64,000 nt of DNA from Magnetospirillum molischianum DSM 120 (GTDB taxonomy: Bacteria > Pseudomonadota > Alphaproteobacteria > Rhodospirillales > Magnetospirillaceae): positions 260,033-324,032 of the forward strand of contig NZ_CAHP01000020.1 in the NCBI RefSeq assembly GCF_000294655.1. The letters run 5' to 3'. The notes under the pieces were generated by a model. That model had not been told where the DNA came from and did no database searches. It saw only the letters and a program-made list of their open reading frames with translations. This document shows, one piece after another, positions 27,545 through 36,563 of the stretch; positions within the stretch are counted from its first letter, which is position 1; the number at the start of each line of letters is the position of its first letter. The position numbers were made by a program, and so were the translations under genes.

Positions 27545-27886
27545 CTATCGAGAGCGCTCGTCGTTTCCTCGTGATGGTTCTGTTGCGGGAGTGAAAACGC
27601 TGTCTTTGTCGAGCGAAATAATGTCCGCAGGCCCTATTCTGGACTTGTCCGCGTCAGCCAAGCGCCGAAACAAGTCGGCCTCGGCTTTGCGGTAGCTTTT
27701 CAGGGCGTTGTACAGGTTCCGACGCGTGCGGGGGGAGGCGTCGCTATTGTCGGCCCGTCGCAGACGATCGACGTGCTGGCGATGCGTCTGCCAGAGATGA
27801 AACGCCGCCTGTTCGAACGCGAACAGCGCTTGCTGGCTTTCTTCGTTTATATCCTGAAACATCACGATTTCCCGTTCGCTTAGCAT
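27545..27886 (-). CDS. Hypothetical soluble protein in the NRAMP-mgtC operon
   Basis: I do not recognise this 113-residue protein. It is charged and almost wholly helical (EESQQALFAFEQAAFHLWQTHRQ, then RRNLYNALKSYRKAEADLFRRL), probably a helical hairpin or coiled coil, with a disordered polar tail. Its start overlaps the end of the small membrane-protein gene by seven bases and mgtC follows 48 bp on. An alternative start at 27862 (MFQDINEES) has a better Shine-Dalgarno (GGGAAA). Co-transcription is the only functional clue. Confidence 0.6.
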   Translation of the reverse strand: MLSEREIVMFQDINEESQQALFAFEQAAFHLWQTHRQHVDRLRRADNSDASPRTRRNLYNALKSYRKAEADLFRRLADADKSRIGPADIISLDKDSVFTPATEPSRGNDERSR

Positions 27887-28089
27887 TCGCCATGGGAGCG
27901 GAATACGAACAAATCAACCTTAACGAGCATACGGTATGCGCCGGATTGGTCATGTGACGACCCTAGGGGATTGTCGGAATCCACCATCGACAGCGCAGCA
28001 ATCTCCTCGGCGAGGACGAGAGCGACCAGCAGAGTTGCAATGGCGATGATGGTCAGGAGGTGGCGTGAGCACAGGAAATTCGTCGTCAT
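27880..28089 (-). CDS. Small single-span membrane or exported protein
   Basis: A 69-residue protein starting MTTNFLCSRHLLTI has one hydrophobic segment (IIAIATLLVALVLA, about residues 13-27) followed by a short polar tail. The segment could be a signal peptide or a membrane anchor. It overlaps the next gene by seven bases and so is likely translated with it. An upstream in-frame start at 28140 exists but is poorly placed. No family was recognised. Confidence 0.5.
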   Translation of the reverse strand: MTTNFLCSRHLLTIIAIATLLVALVLAEEIAALSMVDSDNPLGSSHDQSGAYRMLVKVDLFVFRSHGEC

Positions 28090-28199
28090 GCAGCAATCCT
28101 CGGGATAATGGGGCTGTTCGCACCAGGACCGCCCCACCACTCGCGGGGACAGCTTAGAGCGTCAGTCCTAGAAAAACGGACGAAGCGAGGGGATAGAGC

Positions 28200-28240
28200 G
28201 CGGACGGCGCTGTCAGCCGACAGGCCTCGGCACCGTCCGC
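28200..28240. other. Nested stem-loop downstream of the NRAMP-like gene
   Basis: GCGGACGG (28200-28207) pairs with CCGTCCGC (28233-28240), and an inner CTGTC/GACAG pair closes a second stem. It lies 45 bp beyond the NRAMP-like stop and 110 bp before the small membrane-protein gene. It may separate two transcripts or attenuate read-through. It did not match the Mg2+ M-box or yybP-ykoY Mn2+ riboswitch blocks that I looked for. Confidence 0.45.
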
Positions 28241-28285
28241 GGGACTAGGGCAATCTTCCATTGGAATCCTCAAGCCAACGACGGG

Positions 28286-29959
28286 TCAGACCGGACCGGA
28301 CAAGGCGAGTTGAACGATCCGTACCAGCACTAGGCCAGCGGCAAGCACCAAATAAGCCCGCAATACCCCCATCCACAGCCGGTTGAGACGAGACATCCGG
28401 GGCGGAGGCAACTCGGACAGCGGCGGCATTTGCCAAAACTCGGGCGGAATCTGGTCGATTTCGGGGGCGAGTGCCCTCTGCCGCGCACGGCGCACGGGCC
28501 GACGACGACGCCAGAACCAACTGGCCAACGCCACGATGATGCCGACGATGCTACCACCGCCCAGGATACCGAGGATCACATCCTCCCCAATGTCGGGAAA
28601 CAGCACCGAGGACGTCAGAATGATCGAAAGCATTACCAACACCGCGATGACCGCCCCGGTAAACCAGTTGAGGCGGGGGGAGTTAACCCACGGCCCCAGC
28701 ACGGCGCGGTCATTGCACAACAACAGAAGGAACACCGTGGCGCTGGGCAAGAGGATACCGGCCAGGGTCTGCACCGCATTGGTCAGCAGGCCGAGCGGTG
28801 TGCCGGGCGTCAGCACCAGAAACGCCGCCACCAGGATCAGACTGGCGTAGATGGCATAGAATCCCTTGGCTTCGCTTGCCTTATGGTGGAGGGAATGGCG
28901 GAGCGACAGAACGTCACCGATCGCGTAGGCTGTTGATAGTGACACTGCGGCCGCGCCGATGATGCAGGCGTTGAGCAAGGCAAGCGCGAAGAGGACACCC
29001 GGCACCGCTCCGGCATATTTTTCAAGCCCGACCGCTACGGCACCGGCGTCGGTGAAGCCTCCGAATTCGGGCCGACCTACGAAGATCGCGGCCGTAAAGG
29101 ACATCATCGCCACCGCGCCGATCACCACCATCAGAATGCCCAGCCACAGGTCGACCCGCTCATAACGGATGAAGCGCGGGGTGATCCGCTTGTCGATCAC
29201 ATAGCTTTGCTGAAAGAACAGCTGCCAGGGTGCGACGGTGGTGCCGACGATCGCGATCACCAGCAGCATCACCTCGCTGAGTTTGCTGTCTGGCGGCATC
29301 TGCGGTGTCACGAAATCGTGGGCGATCTGGTCGAGCGGCGGGTGCACCGCAAGGAATACCGGAACCAGCAGCAGGCTGCCGAAGGCCAGTATCATCGCGA
29401 AACGCTCGAACCGGCGGAAGTTGCCGGTTCCGGCTGCCGCCATCACCAGAACCGCCGATATCCCCACGCCAATTTCGCGCGAAATGCCGAGATAATCGAG
29501 CGCAAGGGTGATGCCGATAAATTCGGTGACGATGGTCAGGGCGTTCAGAAGGAACAGATCGATCACGCTGAAGGCGCCCCAAAACTTGCCGAACCGTTCG
29601 AGAATCAGCCGGGCATGGCCGACGCGGGTTACCGCGCCGAGGCGGAGGACCATCTCCTGGTTGACGTACAGAACGGGGATCAGCAGCAGCAAGGTCCACA
29701 GCAAGGCGGTGCCGTAATTCTGACCGGCCTGGGTGTAGGTGCCGAACGCACCGGCGTCGTTATCTCCGACCATCACGATCACCCCCGGCCCCAGCACGGC
29801 TAGCAGGGTTCTGATCCGGGCGCGCCACGTCGTCCGTGGCCCGATATCGTCGTGGGAAATGGTCCCGAAGGCCCCGTGGATGGACCCGAAATGAGCCTCG
29901 TCGAGAACGGCCGAGCGCCGGTTTGGACCGAGGCCAGCCTCCGTTTCGATCACAGTCAT
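28286..29959 (-). CDS. NRAMP-superfamily divalent cation transporter with non-canonical metal site
   Basis: The 557-residue protein has about eleven membrane segments in the LeuT/NRAMP arrangement. Segment 1 reads GPGVIVMVGDNDAGAFGTYTQ: the metal-binding DPGN of MntH becomes DAGA, keeping Asp but losing Pro and Asn. Segment 6 reads TTVAPWQLFFQQS where MntH has MPHNLYLHS, so the soft Met ligand and the His are gone. Loss of Met is the feature that separates NRAMP-related Mg2+ transporters from Mn/Fe carriers. With mgtC downstream, Mg2+ is a reasonable substrate guess, but other hard cations are possible. An N-terminal 45-residue and a C-terminal 75-residue soluble extension are unusual. Confidence 0.8.
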   Translation of the reverse strand: MTVIETEAGLGPNRRSAVLDEAHFGSIHGAFGTISHDDIGPRTTWRARIRTLLAVLGPGVIVMVGDNDAGAFGTYTQAGQNYGTALLWTLLLLIPVLYVNQEMVLRLGAVTRVGHARLILERFGKFWGAFSVIDLFLLNALTIVTEFIGITLALDYLGISREIGVGISAVLVMAAAGTGNFRRFERFAMILAFGSLLLVPVFLAVHPPLDQIAHDFVTPQMPPDSKLSEVMLLVIAIVGTTVAPWQLFFQQSYVIDKRITPRFIRYERVDLWLGILMVVIGAVAMMSFTAAIFVGRPEFGGFTDAGAVAVGLEKYAGAVPGVLFALALLNACIIGAAAVSLSTAYAIGDVLSLRHSLHHKASEAKGFYAIYASLILVAAFLVLTPGTPLGLLTNAVQTLAGILLPSATVFLLLLCNDRAVLGPWVNSPRLNWFTGAVIAVLVMLSIILTSSVLFPDIGEDVILGILGGGSIVGIIVALASWFWRRRRPVRRARQRALAPEIDQIPPEFWQMPPLSELPPPRMSRLNRLWMGVLRAYLVLAAGLVLVRIVQLALSGPV

Positions 29960-30090
29960 ATATTTATCCTTTATTTCGGCAATAAGAATCTATGCGCAGG
30001 GGCTACTGTCATAGCTCTACGGCGTATCACTGGTCAGTGGGGGGCGAAGGAGCGGGCGGACCCGCTTCCTCCTTTAGAAATGCGTTCCGG

Positions 30091-30276
30091 TCAAGACGGA
30101 TCGGTGCCCGATTTCCAGGCGCAGACAAGCCGTCCTGAGGCCGGATCAAGCGTCCAGGGGCAGATCAGAACGGGAGGGCGCGACCGACCGTCGCAGGCGA
30201 CGGCATTGGTGCCGATACCGGAGACCGGGGCGGAAAATGTCCGGGAAAAAAGGATTTTTGCAAAGGTGGCAGCCAT
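30091..30276 (-). CDS. Small Cys-containing hypothetical protein
   Basis: A 61-residue reading frame starts MAATFAKILFSRTFSAP, with a strong GGAGG six bases before the ATG at 30276. The C-terminal half (PVLICPWTLDPASGRLVCAW) is compact, with C28, C39 and C52, and resembles a short beta hairpin. It is isolated in a gene-poor patch. The good ribosome site and clean C-terminal motif argue for a real gene; the family was not recognised. Confidence 0.42.
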   Translation of the reverse strand: MAATFAKILFSRTFSAPVSGIGTNAVACDGRSRPPVLICPWTLDPASGRLVCAWKSGTDPS

Positions 30277-30721
30277 TTTCGCCTCCATTGCCTGGGGTTG
30301 ACGGAAGTCGTCCCAGGAGGCGTCCGCTCGGCTGCGAGGAGGACCTACCGGAGGGCGGTCTTCCTGGCCACAGGGCGAGGTCTGCGGTCCTGGGTATGAT
30401 TAGCGATGCTCATGATCGTCCAGAGACGACTAGGAGGCTCCGCCGGTGCGGTCTGAGACTGGGGTTTCATGGTTTTCTCAAGTTGAAGATGCGATGGGCT
30501 GCGGGACAGGCCCGCCGATGTCGCAATTGCGGAAATACGCCTCAGCGCATGATGGGTCAAGTCCGTAATCCAATAAAAAAGAAATTTATTATTGAAAACG
30601 CGGATGGCTTTCATTCTCCTCCTGCCATTCCTGGCGAGAGGGAGGGGGCAAGTTTAATCGCACAGGATCGGGTGGGGGGGGGCGCACTGGATCAAACCGG
30701 CCCAAACCGCCGGAGATCACC
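30277..30721. other. Gene-poor stretch with no recognised content
   Basis: Both strands were read. The long open frames here lack ribosome sites, have arginine/proline-rich shadow composition and match nothing known to me. A 41-codon minus-strand frame (30345-30470) has only a weak GAG upstream. The local base composition is uneven, with a short AT-rich run at 30560-30610. Confidence 0.3.
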
Positions 30722-30886
30722 TGGAGACTTCCGGAAACCAGCGTTGACCGGCCGAAATGGCACTGATGAGGCGAGTTCTGGCCCGATTTTGGGGCGTAGA
30801 ATAGGATGTCCGCTGGTCCGACGGAGGGATTGCGAGGGTCGTTCCCTCCAGTGATCGGGGTTTGGCCCCATTCCGGGGCCACCCGG

Positions 30887-31060
30887 TCAGGCGATGGCGG
30901 CCAAATCGCCCTGAGGCGTGCCGTCCTCCTTTGCCTTGCCCTTGGAGAACTTCACCGTCCAACGGGCATCCCGGTCTTTTTGTCGTAGTTTGGTGGGCTT
31001 CGATTTCCAGCCCTCGGGGATGCGGCCAGCCTTGATCTCGCCTCGCCCCGCATCTCAGCT
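30887..31060 (-). pseudogene. IS5-family transposase remnant
   Basis: On the minus strand a 55-codon frame with no start reads IKAGRIPEGWKSKPTKLRQK then DRDARWTVKFSKGKAKEDG, ending at a stop after GDLAAIA. This is the block before the second catalytic Asp in IS5-group transposases (typically QKDRDARWTVKF...). The upstream part is cut by a stop codon and the downstream catalytic DDE residues are missing, so it is a dead fragment. A pair of imperfect 25-bp inverted repeats (30722-30746 and 31089-31113) brackets it and could be relics of its ends. Confidence 0.7.
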
Positions 31061-31152
31061 ACCAAGGATAGAATCATAAATTTAGCCGCGACGCCAGTTT
31101 CCGGAAGCGTCCACGTTACCGTACGATGTGTTCGAAAAGCGGGGGGAGGGGT

Positions 31153-31228
31153 TGGTGGGCCCGGAGGGACTTGAACCCCCAACCAGACCGTTATGAGCGG
31201 CCGGCTCTAACCATTGAGCTACAGGCCC
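31153..31228 (-). tRNA. tRNA-Ile(CAU)
   Basis: A 76-nt cloverleaf is encoded on the minus strand. The acceptor GGGCCTG pairs with CGGGCCC (one G-U), followed by discriminator A and an encoded CCA. The D arm is GCTC-AATGGTTA-GAGC, the anticodon stem GGCCG/CGGTC holds loop CTCATAA (anticodon CAU), and the T arm is GGGGG-TTCAAGT-CCCTC. The D-arm and variable region match minor tRNA-Ile, whose C34 is converted to lysidine by TilS to read AUA, rather than initiator or elongator tRNA-Met, though elongator Met cannot be fully excluded. Confidence 0.88.
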
Positions 31229-31305
31229 CACCGGCGGTGACCATACCCAAAGGGCGGAAGAAATCAACGGCCTATCGCCGATGACACTGCTGTTTTGTTC
31301 GGACT

Positions 31306-31482
31306 CTACTTAAGTCCGATCATAACCGCGAGGGCGACGCTGGAAACCACCGCCGCCAGGACGACCAGCCGCCGGCCGCCGCCGGGTTGGACATTATCAT
31401 TGGCGGGCGGAGGGATCCGCCGGAACGGCGCCCGAAGGCGCCGCCGGTCGTTCGGATCTCGCTGTCGACCCGTGCTAGCCAC
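31306..31482 (-). CDS. Small tail-anchored membrane protein overlapping gltA
   Basis: A 58-residue frame starts at a GTG (31482) whose bases overlap the gltA stop codon (GTGGCTAG), the arrangement of translational reinitiation. The protein has a basic N-terminal half ([17 protein letters not shown]), a PPANDN linker, and a C-terminal hydrophobic helix ([20 protein letters not shown]) ending in LK. That composition is hard to explain as chance. The family was not recognised. Confidence 0.5.
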   Translation of the reverse strand: MASTGRQRDPNDRRRLRAPFRRIPPPANDNVQPGGGRRLVVLAAVVSSVALAVMIGLK

Positions 31483-32791
31483 GCTGGTGCAGCGGCAGAT
31501 AGTGGCGGGGCGGAGCGCCGACATAGAGCTGGCGCGGACGGCCGATCTTTTGCTCTGGGTCGGTCAGCATCTCGTTCCACTGAGCGATCCAGCCGACAGT
31601 GCGCGCCAGCGCAAACAGGCTGGTGAACATCTGGGTCGGGATACCCATGGCCCGGAAAATGATGCCGGAATAGAAATCGACGTTGGGGAACAGCTTGCGC
31701 TCGATGAAATACTCGTCGGACAGCGCAATCCGCTCCAATTCCATCGCCAGTTCCAGCAACGGCTCGTCCTTGATGCCCAATTCGTCGAGCACTTCGTGGC
31801 AGGTGCGCTGCATGATTTTGGCGCGGGGGTCGTAATTTTTGTAGACCCGGTGGCCGAACCCCATGAGACGGAACGGATCGTTCTTGTCCTTGGCGCGCTT
31901 GAGGAATTCGGGGATACGCTCCTTGCTGCCGATTTCATGCAGCATCGCGAGGACGGCTTCGTTGGCACCGCCATGAGCCGGTCCCCACAGCGAGGCGATG
32001 CCGGCGGCGATACAGGCGAATGGGTTGGCACCCGAAGACCCGGCCAGACGCACCGTCGAGGTCGAGGCGTTCTGTTCGTGGTCGGCATGCAAGATCAGAA
32101 TGCGATCCATCGCACGGGCCAGGGTCGGATTGACCTTGTACGGTTCGCAGGGCGTCGCGAACATCATGTGAAGGAAATTGGACGCGTAATCGAGATCGTT
32201 GCGCGGATAGATGAAGGGCTGGCCCATCGCGTATTTATAGGTCCAGGCCACTACCGTCGGCATCTTGGCGATCAGGCGATAGCTGGCGACCATCCGCTGG
32301 TGCGGGTCGTTGATATTGATCGAATCGTGATAGAACGCCGCCATCGCGCCGACGACGCCGCACATTACCGCCATCGGATGAGAGTCGCGGCGGAACCCAC
32401 GGAAGAAGAACGAAATCTGTTCGTTCAACATCGAGTGGCGAGAGATGTCTGTGACGAATTTCGTCATCTGGGCGTCGTTCGGCAGTTCTCCCTTCAGAAT
32501 CAGGAAAGCCGCTTCGAGAAAGTCGCCATGTTCAGCGATTTCCTCGATTGGGTAACCGCGATGGAGCAAAACGCCTTCGTCGCCGTCGATATACGTGATT
32601 GCGGATTTGCACGATCCCGTCGAGGTGTAGCCGGGATCATAGGTGAACAGGTCCATGTCCGAGTAAAGCGAACGGATATCCATCACCTTCGGGCCGACAG
32701 TTCCGGCGATGAGCGGCAATTCGACGCTTTTCCCGGAACTGTTATTGGTCAGTGTGACGGTATCTTTTGGCGACGAAGGGGAATCGGTCAT
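31475..32791 (-). CDS. gltA: Citrate synthase
   Basis: The 438-residue protein is a type II (GltA) citrate synthase. Motifs include [15 protein letters not shown] at the N-terminal regulatory region, the substrate and catalytic segments [28 protein letters not shown] and [15 protein letters not shown], and the late active-site Arg/Asp region [14 protein letters not shown]. It condenses acetyl-CoA and oxaloacetate in the first step of the TCA cycle. The N-terminal extension typical of hexameric, NADH-sensitive enzymes is present. gltX lies upstream on the same strand, 59 bp away. Confidence 0.96.
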   Translation of the reverse strand: MTDSPSSPKDTVTLTNNSSGKSVELPLIAGTVGPKVMDIRSLYSDMDLFTYDPGYTSTGSCKSAITYIDGDEGVLLHRGYPIEEIAEHGDFLEAAFLILKGELPNDAQMTKFVTDISRHSMLNEQISFFFRGFRRDSHPMAVMCGVVGAMAAFYHDSININDPHQRMVASYRLIAKMPTVVAWTYKYAMGQPFIYPRNDLDYASNFLHMMFATPCEPYKVNPTLARAMDRILILHADHEQNASTSTVRLAGSSGANPFACIAAGIASLWGPAHGGANEAVLAMLHEIGSKERIPEFLKRAKDKNDPFRLMGFGHRVYKNYDPRAKIMQRTCHEVLDELGIKDEPLLELAMELERIALSDEYFIERKLFPNVDFYSGIIFRAMGIPTQMFTSLFALARTVGWIAQWNEMLTDPEQKIGRPRQLYVGAPPRHYLPLHQRG

Positions 32792-32850
32792 GTCTGTTAT
32801 CCCTGTTTGTTCAAAAGGGTCAGAGTCGGTAACGCCAGTCAGATCGCGGC

Positions 32851-34272
32851 CTAAAGCGAAGGGAGCGAACTATCCAGGACGTCACCGATGCGGCCCATGG
32901 ACTCTTCGCGGCCCAGGACCTCCATTACTTCGAAAATCGGGGGGGACACCGTGGCTCCGGCCAGCGCGGCCCGAAGCGGCTGGGCGACCTTGCCGAGCTT
33001 CAGCCCGCGTTCCTCGGCCAGCGTGCGGGCGATCTCCTCCAGCGTTTCGCGGTTCCATTCGGTCAGTTCTGCGGCACGAGCGGAGAACTGAGCCAAATCG
33101 TTCCGCGTTTCGGATTCGGCGATGATTTTTGCCGCCTTATCGTCGAGCGTCAGCGGGCGGGGCAGGACATAGAACAGCGCTGAATCAGCCAGTTCAACCA
33201 AGGTCTTCGCCCGATCCTTCAGTCCGATCATCCCGGCGGTCAGACGATCGGTTTCGGCCTCGGTCAGCGGGCGGCCAAGCTTTTCGGCCAGCCGGGGCGC
33301 GATCAACCCGGTCAGGCGGGTGTTATCGGCCTGACGCTGGTAATGACCGTTCAATTGGGTCAGCTTGGCGAAGTCGAACCGCGACGGTGAGCGCCCGGCG
33401 GAATCAAGAGTGAACCACTCAATCGCCTGCTCGGTCGAAATAATTTCGTCGTCGCCGTGGCTCCAGCCCAGACGCAGCAGGTAATTGCGCATCGCCTCTG
33501 GCAGATAACCCATATCGCGATAGGCATCGACGCCCAGCGCGCCATGGCGCTTCGACAGCTTCGCGCCGTCGGGACCGTGGATCAGCGGGATATGGGCGAC
33601 GGTGGGCACCTCCCAACCGCTGGCCCGGTACAATTGAGCCTGACGGAAGGCGTTGGTCAAATGGTCGTCGCCGCGAATGACATGGGTCACCCCCATGTCA
33701 TGATCGTCCACCACCACTGACAGCATGTAGGTTGGCGTGCCGTCGGCGCGCAGCAGGATCATGTCGTCAAGCTGCTCGTTGGCAACGCGGACTTCGCCCT
33801 GGACCAGATCGGCGATTACGGTTTCGCCCTCGGTCGGGGCCTTGAGCCGGACGACGAACGGCGTGTTGGCCGGAGCGTCGGACGGGTCGCGGTCGCGCCA
33901 GATGCCGGGGTAGCGCATCGGTAGCCCCTTGGCCCGCTGTTCCTCGCGGATTGCGGTCAGTTCCTCGGGGGTGCAGTAGCAGCGATAGGCCTTGCCTTCA
34001 TCGAGCAACTGACGCGCCACCTGGGCGTGTCGTTCGGCGCGCGCGAACTGCATCACCGCTTCGCCATCCCAGTCGAGGCCCAGCCATTCCAGGCCGTCGA
34101 AAATGGCGGCGACGGCGGCATCGGTCGATCGGGCGCGGTCGGTGTCCTCAATTCTGAGGAGGAAACGGCCGCCGTGATGACGCGCGAACAGCCAATTGAA
34201 CAGAGCCGTCCGTCCTCCTCCGATATGAAGGAAGCCGGTAGGTGACGGAGCGAAGCGGGTGACAACGGTCAT
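32851..34272 (-). CDS. gltX: Glutamyl-tRNA synthetase
   Basis: The 473-residue class I synthetase begins [20 protein letters not shown], with the HIGH-type motif HIGG at residues 16-19, and carries the KMSKS equivalent [11 protein letters not shown]. It has the GluRS anticodon-binding C-terminal helices. The ATG at 34272 is chosen because the frame remains open far upstream into the divergent comEC. YCTPEEL is present but the zinc-motif Cys seen in some GluRS are not obvious. Alphaproteobacteria often have two GltX paralogues, one of which also charges tRNA-Gln; which type this is cannot be decided by eye. Confidence 0.95.
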   Translation of the reverse strand: MTVVTRFAPSPTGFLHIGGGRTALFNWLFARHHGGRFLLRIEDTDRARSTDAAVAAIFDGLEWLGLDWDGEAVMQFARAERHAQVARQLLDEGKAYRCYCTPEELTAIREEQRAKGLPMRYPGIWRDRDPSDAPANTPFVVRLKAPTEGETVIADLVQGEVRVANEQLDDMILLRADGTPTYMLSVVVDDHDMGVTHVIRGDDHLTNAFRQAQLYRASGWEVPTVAHIPLIHGPDGAKLSKRHGALGVDAYRDMGYLPEAMRNYLLRLGWSHGDDEIISTEQAIEWFTLDSAGRSPSRFDFAKLTQLNGHYQRQADNTRLTGLIAPRLAEKLGRPLTEAETDRLTAGMIGLKDRAKTLVELADSALFYVLPRPLTLDDKAAKIIAESETRNDLAQFSARAAELTEWNRETLEEIARTLAEERGLKLGKVAQPLRAALAGATVSPPIFEVMEVLGREESMGRIGDVLDSSLPSL

Positions 34273-34360
34273 GATGAGGGTTCGGCATCCTTTGCCGCGA
34301 GAGACAGAGCCCTCTTCTTTACCATATTCTCGAAGCCCTGACAGCCCGGTGTTGGAAAGA

Positions 34361-36550
34361 ATGGCTGAAGACACGTCCGCGCTCCGTGCAATCCTTCTGG
34401 CCACCGATAGGGGTATGTTGGCGGAGCGGACACGATGGCCGCTGTGGATACCCGTGTTTCTTGGTATCGGCATCGGAGGGTATTTCTCCCTGCCAATCGA
34501 GCCGCCCCTCTGGCTGGCTGGGTTGGGACTTGCGCTGGCTGCCGGATTCCTGGCGCTGGCCTTGGCGCGGCGCCGATTGGTAGCGGTGATGTCAGCATCG
34601 GTTCTGCTGGCGTTGGCGGTGGGCTTCTTCGCCGCGCAAGTTCGAACCGCGCTGGTCGCCGCGCCGGTGATCGAGCGGGCGAGCGGAGCGTTGATGCTGG
34701 AGGGGCGGGTGGTCGAGGTCGAGCGCCTGCCCGAGGGAGCGTTGCGGGTCACCTTCGACCGGCTGGTGCTGGAGCGGGAAGAGCCGATCCTGGTGCCGGA
34801 GCGGGTTCGTCTGCGGCTGAAGCCTGGCTTCCCCCCCTTCGCTGTCGGCGACCGTCTGCGGATGCGGGCGATGCTGATGCCTCCGCCGCATCCGTCGCTG
34901 CCCGGCGCGTTCGATTTCGCTCGCTTTTCGTGGTTTAAGCGGTTGGGGGCAATTGGAACCGCGCTGGGGCAGCCCGAAATCGTGGCTGCCGCCGAGCCGT
35001 CCAGCCGTGGTTTTTCCGTCGCCGTCAACGACCTGCGCCACCGTCTGACGGAGCGGATTGTCGCGGTGTTGTCCGGCGATCGGGGAGCGGTCGCGGCGGC
35101 TCTTATCACCGGCGACCAGATGCCGATCTCCGCTCCGATGATGCAGGCCTATCGCGATTCTGGACTGGCCCACATCCTGTCGATTTCTGGGCTGCATATC
35201 AGCCTTGCCGCCGGATTGGTGTTTGTCGGGCTGCGTGCCCTGTTGGCGCTGATTCCGCCGCTGGCATTACGGTATCCTATTAAGAAGTGGGCGGCGGCGC
35301 TAGCGATCCTCTTCGCCTGGGGTTACACGCTCCTGGCAGGGTCGCCGGTGCCTGCCCAAAGATCCTTTCTGATGATCGCGCTGGTCCTGCTGGCGGTGCT
35401 GCTCGATCGCACCGCCCTGACAATGCGGCCGGTCGCTCTGGCGGCGGCTTTGGTGCTGCTGATCGAGCCGGAGGAACTGATCGGTCCCAGTTTCCAGATG
35501 TCCTTCGCGGCGGTAATCGCCCTGATCGCCTGGTACGAGACCCAGACACCCCGCCAAGCCGCATGGCGTGCGGCACATCCGGGACTGTTGGCTGGGATCG
35601 GGCTTTATGTCGCCGGGATAGCCCTGACCACTTTGATTGCCGGTAGTGTTACCGCGATCTTCGCCATTTATCATTTCAATCGCTTCGCTGTGTGGTCGGT
35701 GCTGGCCAACATGCTGGCGGTTCCGCTGACCGGATTTTGGGTGATGCCATGGGCGCTGGTGCTGTTTCTGCTGCTGCCTTTTGGGTTGGAGGCGGTGGCG
35801 CTGGTGCCGATGGGGTGGGGAGTCGAGGCCGTTAATCAGGTTGCGATATGGGTGGCGGGCTGGCCCGGAGCGGCTGTCACCACGCCCACCTTGTCGATGA
35901 CCGGATTGGTCGCCTTTACCTTGGGCGGTTGCTGGCTGTGTCTGTGGACGAAACGGTGGCGCTGGTGGGGGCTGGTGCCGATGGTGCTGGGGATGGCTTC
36001 GCTGGTGCTGGCCGATCCGCCCGATCTGCTGGTTGACGGGCGTGGCGCGGCGATGGCGGTTCGCACCGCCGACGGCTATCTGCTGCTGAACGGCAAAGGC
36101 GGACGCATCCTCAAAGAGACCTGGAGCCGTCGCGCCGGTCCCGAAGCCCCGGAACGATGGCCGCGTCAGAGCAATTCACGCGATGGCCGCCTGCGCTGCG
36201 ATCCGGTCGGCTGTCTCTGGCGGGCAGAGGGGAGGGTGGTGGCGCTGATCCGTGACGAAACTGCGATTGAGACAGCGTGCGCTGGGGCTGGGATCGTCGT
36301 CAGCGCGGTGCCGCTGCGGGGAACGTGCCGGGGAGCGACGTTGGTGATCGACCGCTTCGACCTGTGGCGGCGGGGTGCTCATGCCGTGTGGCTGCGACCC
36401 GGCGGCGTCCAGGTTGAAACCGTCGCCGAGGCCCAGGGCAACCGCCCGTGGGCCTGGCATCCCCATCCCCGGCGGCGCAAGACGGCAGCGGCACCTGTGC
36501 CGTCTTCTCCGGCCGAAGCCGTCGATACCGAGGTCGTGGACGAAGAGTAG
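34361..36550 (+). CDS. comEC: ComEC/Rec2-family DNA-uptake channel protein
   Basis: A protein of about 729 residues, starting [14 protein letters not shown] (an earlier in-frame start at 34259 would overlap the gltX start). It has an N-terminal pair of hydrophobic segments and a DUF4131-like OB domain (about 90-200). The competence domain follows, with [32 protein letters not shown] (consecutive motifs) and [39 protein letters not shown]. In place of the usual metallo-beta-lactamase-like nuclease the C terminus has a shortened domain lacking HxHxDH, as is common in alphaproteobacterial ComEC. It would conduct single-stranded DNA across the inner membrane. Confidence 0.85.
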   Translation: MAEDTSALRAILLATDRGMLAERTRWPLWIPVFLGIGIGGYFSLPIEPPLWLAGLGLALAAGFLALALARRRLVAVMSASVLLALAVGFFAAQVRTALVAAPVIERASGALMLEGRVVEVERLPEGALRVTFDRLVLEREEPILVPERVRLRLKPGFPPFAVGDRLRMRAMLMPPPHPSLPGAFDFARFSWFKRLGAIGTALGQPEIVAAAEPSSRGFSVAVNDLRHRLTERIVAVLSGDRGAVAAALITGDQMPISAPMMQAYRDSGLAHILSISGLHISLAAGLVFVGLRALLALIPPLALRYPIKKWAAALAILFAWGYTLLAGSPVPAQRSFLMIALVLLAVLLDRTALTMRPVALAAALVLLIEPEELIGPSFQMSFAAVIALIAWYETQTPRQAAWRAAHPGLLAGIGLYVAGIALTTLIAGSVTAIFAIYHFNRFAVWSVLANMLAVPLTGFWVMPWALVLFLLLPFGLEAVALVPMGWGVEAVNQVAIWVAGWPGAAVTTPTLSMTGLVAFTLGGCWLCLWTKRWRWWGLVPMVLGMASLVLADPPDLLVDGRGAAMAVRTADGYLLLNGKGGRILKETWSRRAGPEAPERWPRQSNSRDGRLRCDPVGCLWRAEGRVVALIRDETAIETACAGAGIVVSAVPLRGTCRGATLVIDRFDLWRRGAHAVWLRPGGVQVETVAEAQGNRPWAWHPHPRRRKTAAAPVPSSPAEAVDTEVVDEE

Positions 36551-36563
36551 TTGCCTCTCTCCG

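Noticed and set aside
28090..28285. Possible Mg2+ or Mn2+ riboswitch in the NRAMP-mgtC operon
   Set aside because: There are stable stems, but the conserved M-box and yybP-ykoY sequence blocks were not found.
30345..30470. 41-residue minus-strand frame starting MKPQSQTAPAEPP
   Set aside because: Only a weak GAG precedes it and the composition is unremarkable; not enough to call a gene.
30237..30854. 205-codon plus-strand frame in the gene-poor patch
   Set aside because: Arg/Gly/Pro-rich sequence with no motif, no ribosome site, and partial overlap with a better supported small gene.
34273..35109. Upstream extension of GltX by nearly 280 codons
   Set aside because: The extension is Arg/Ser-rich shadow sequence of comEC; GluRS family proteins start at the [13 protein letters not shown] motif.
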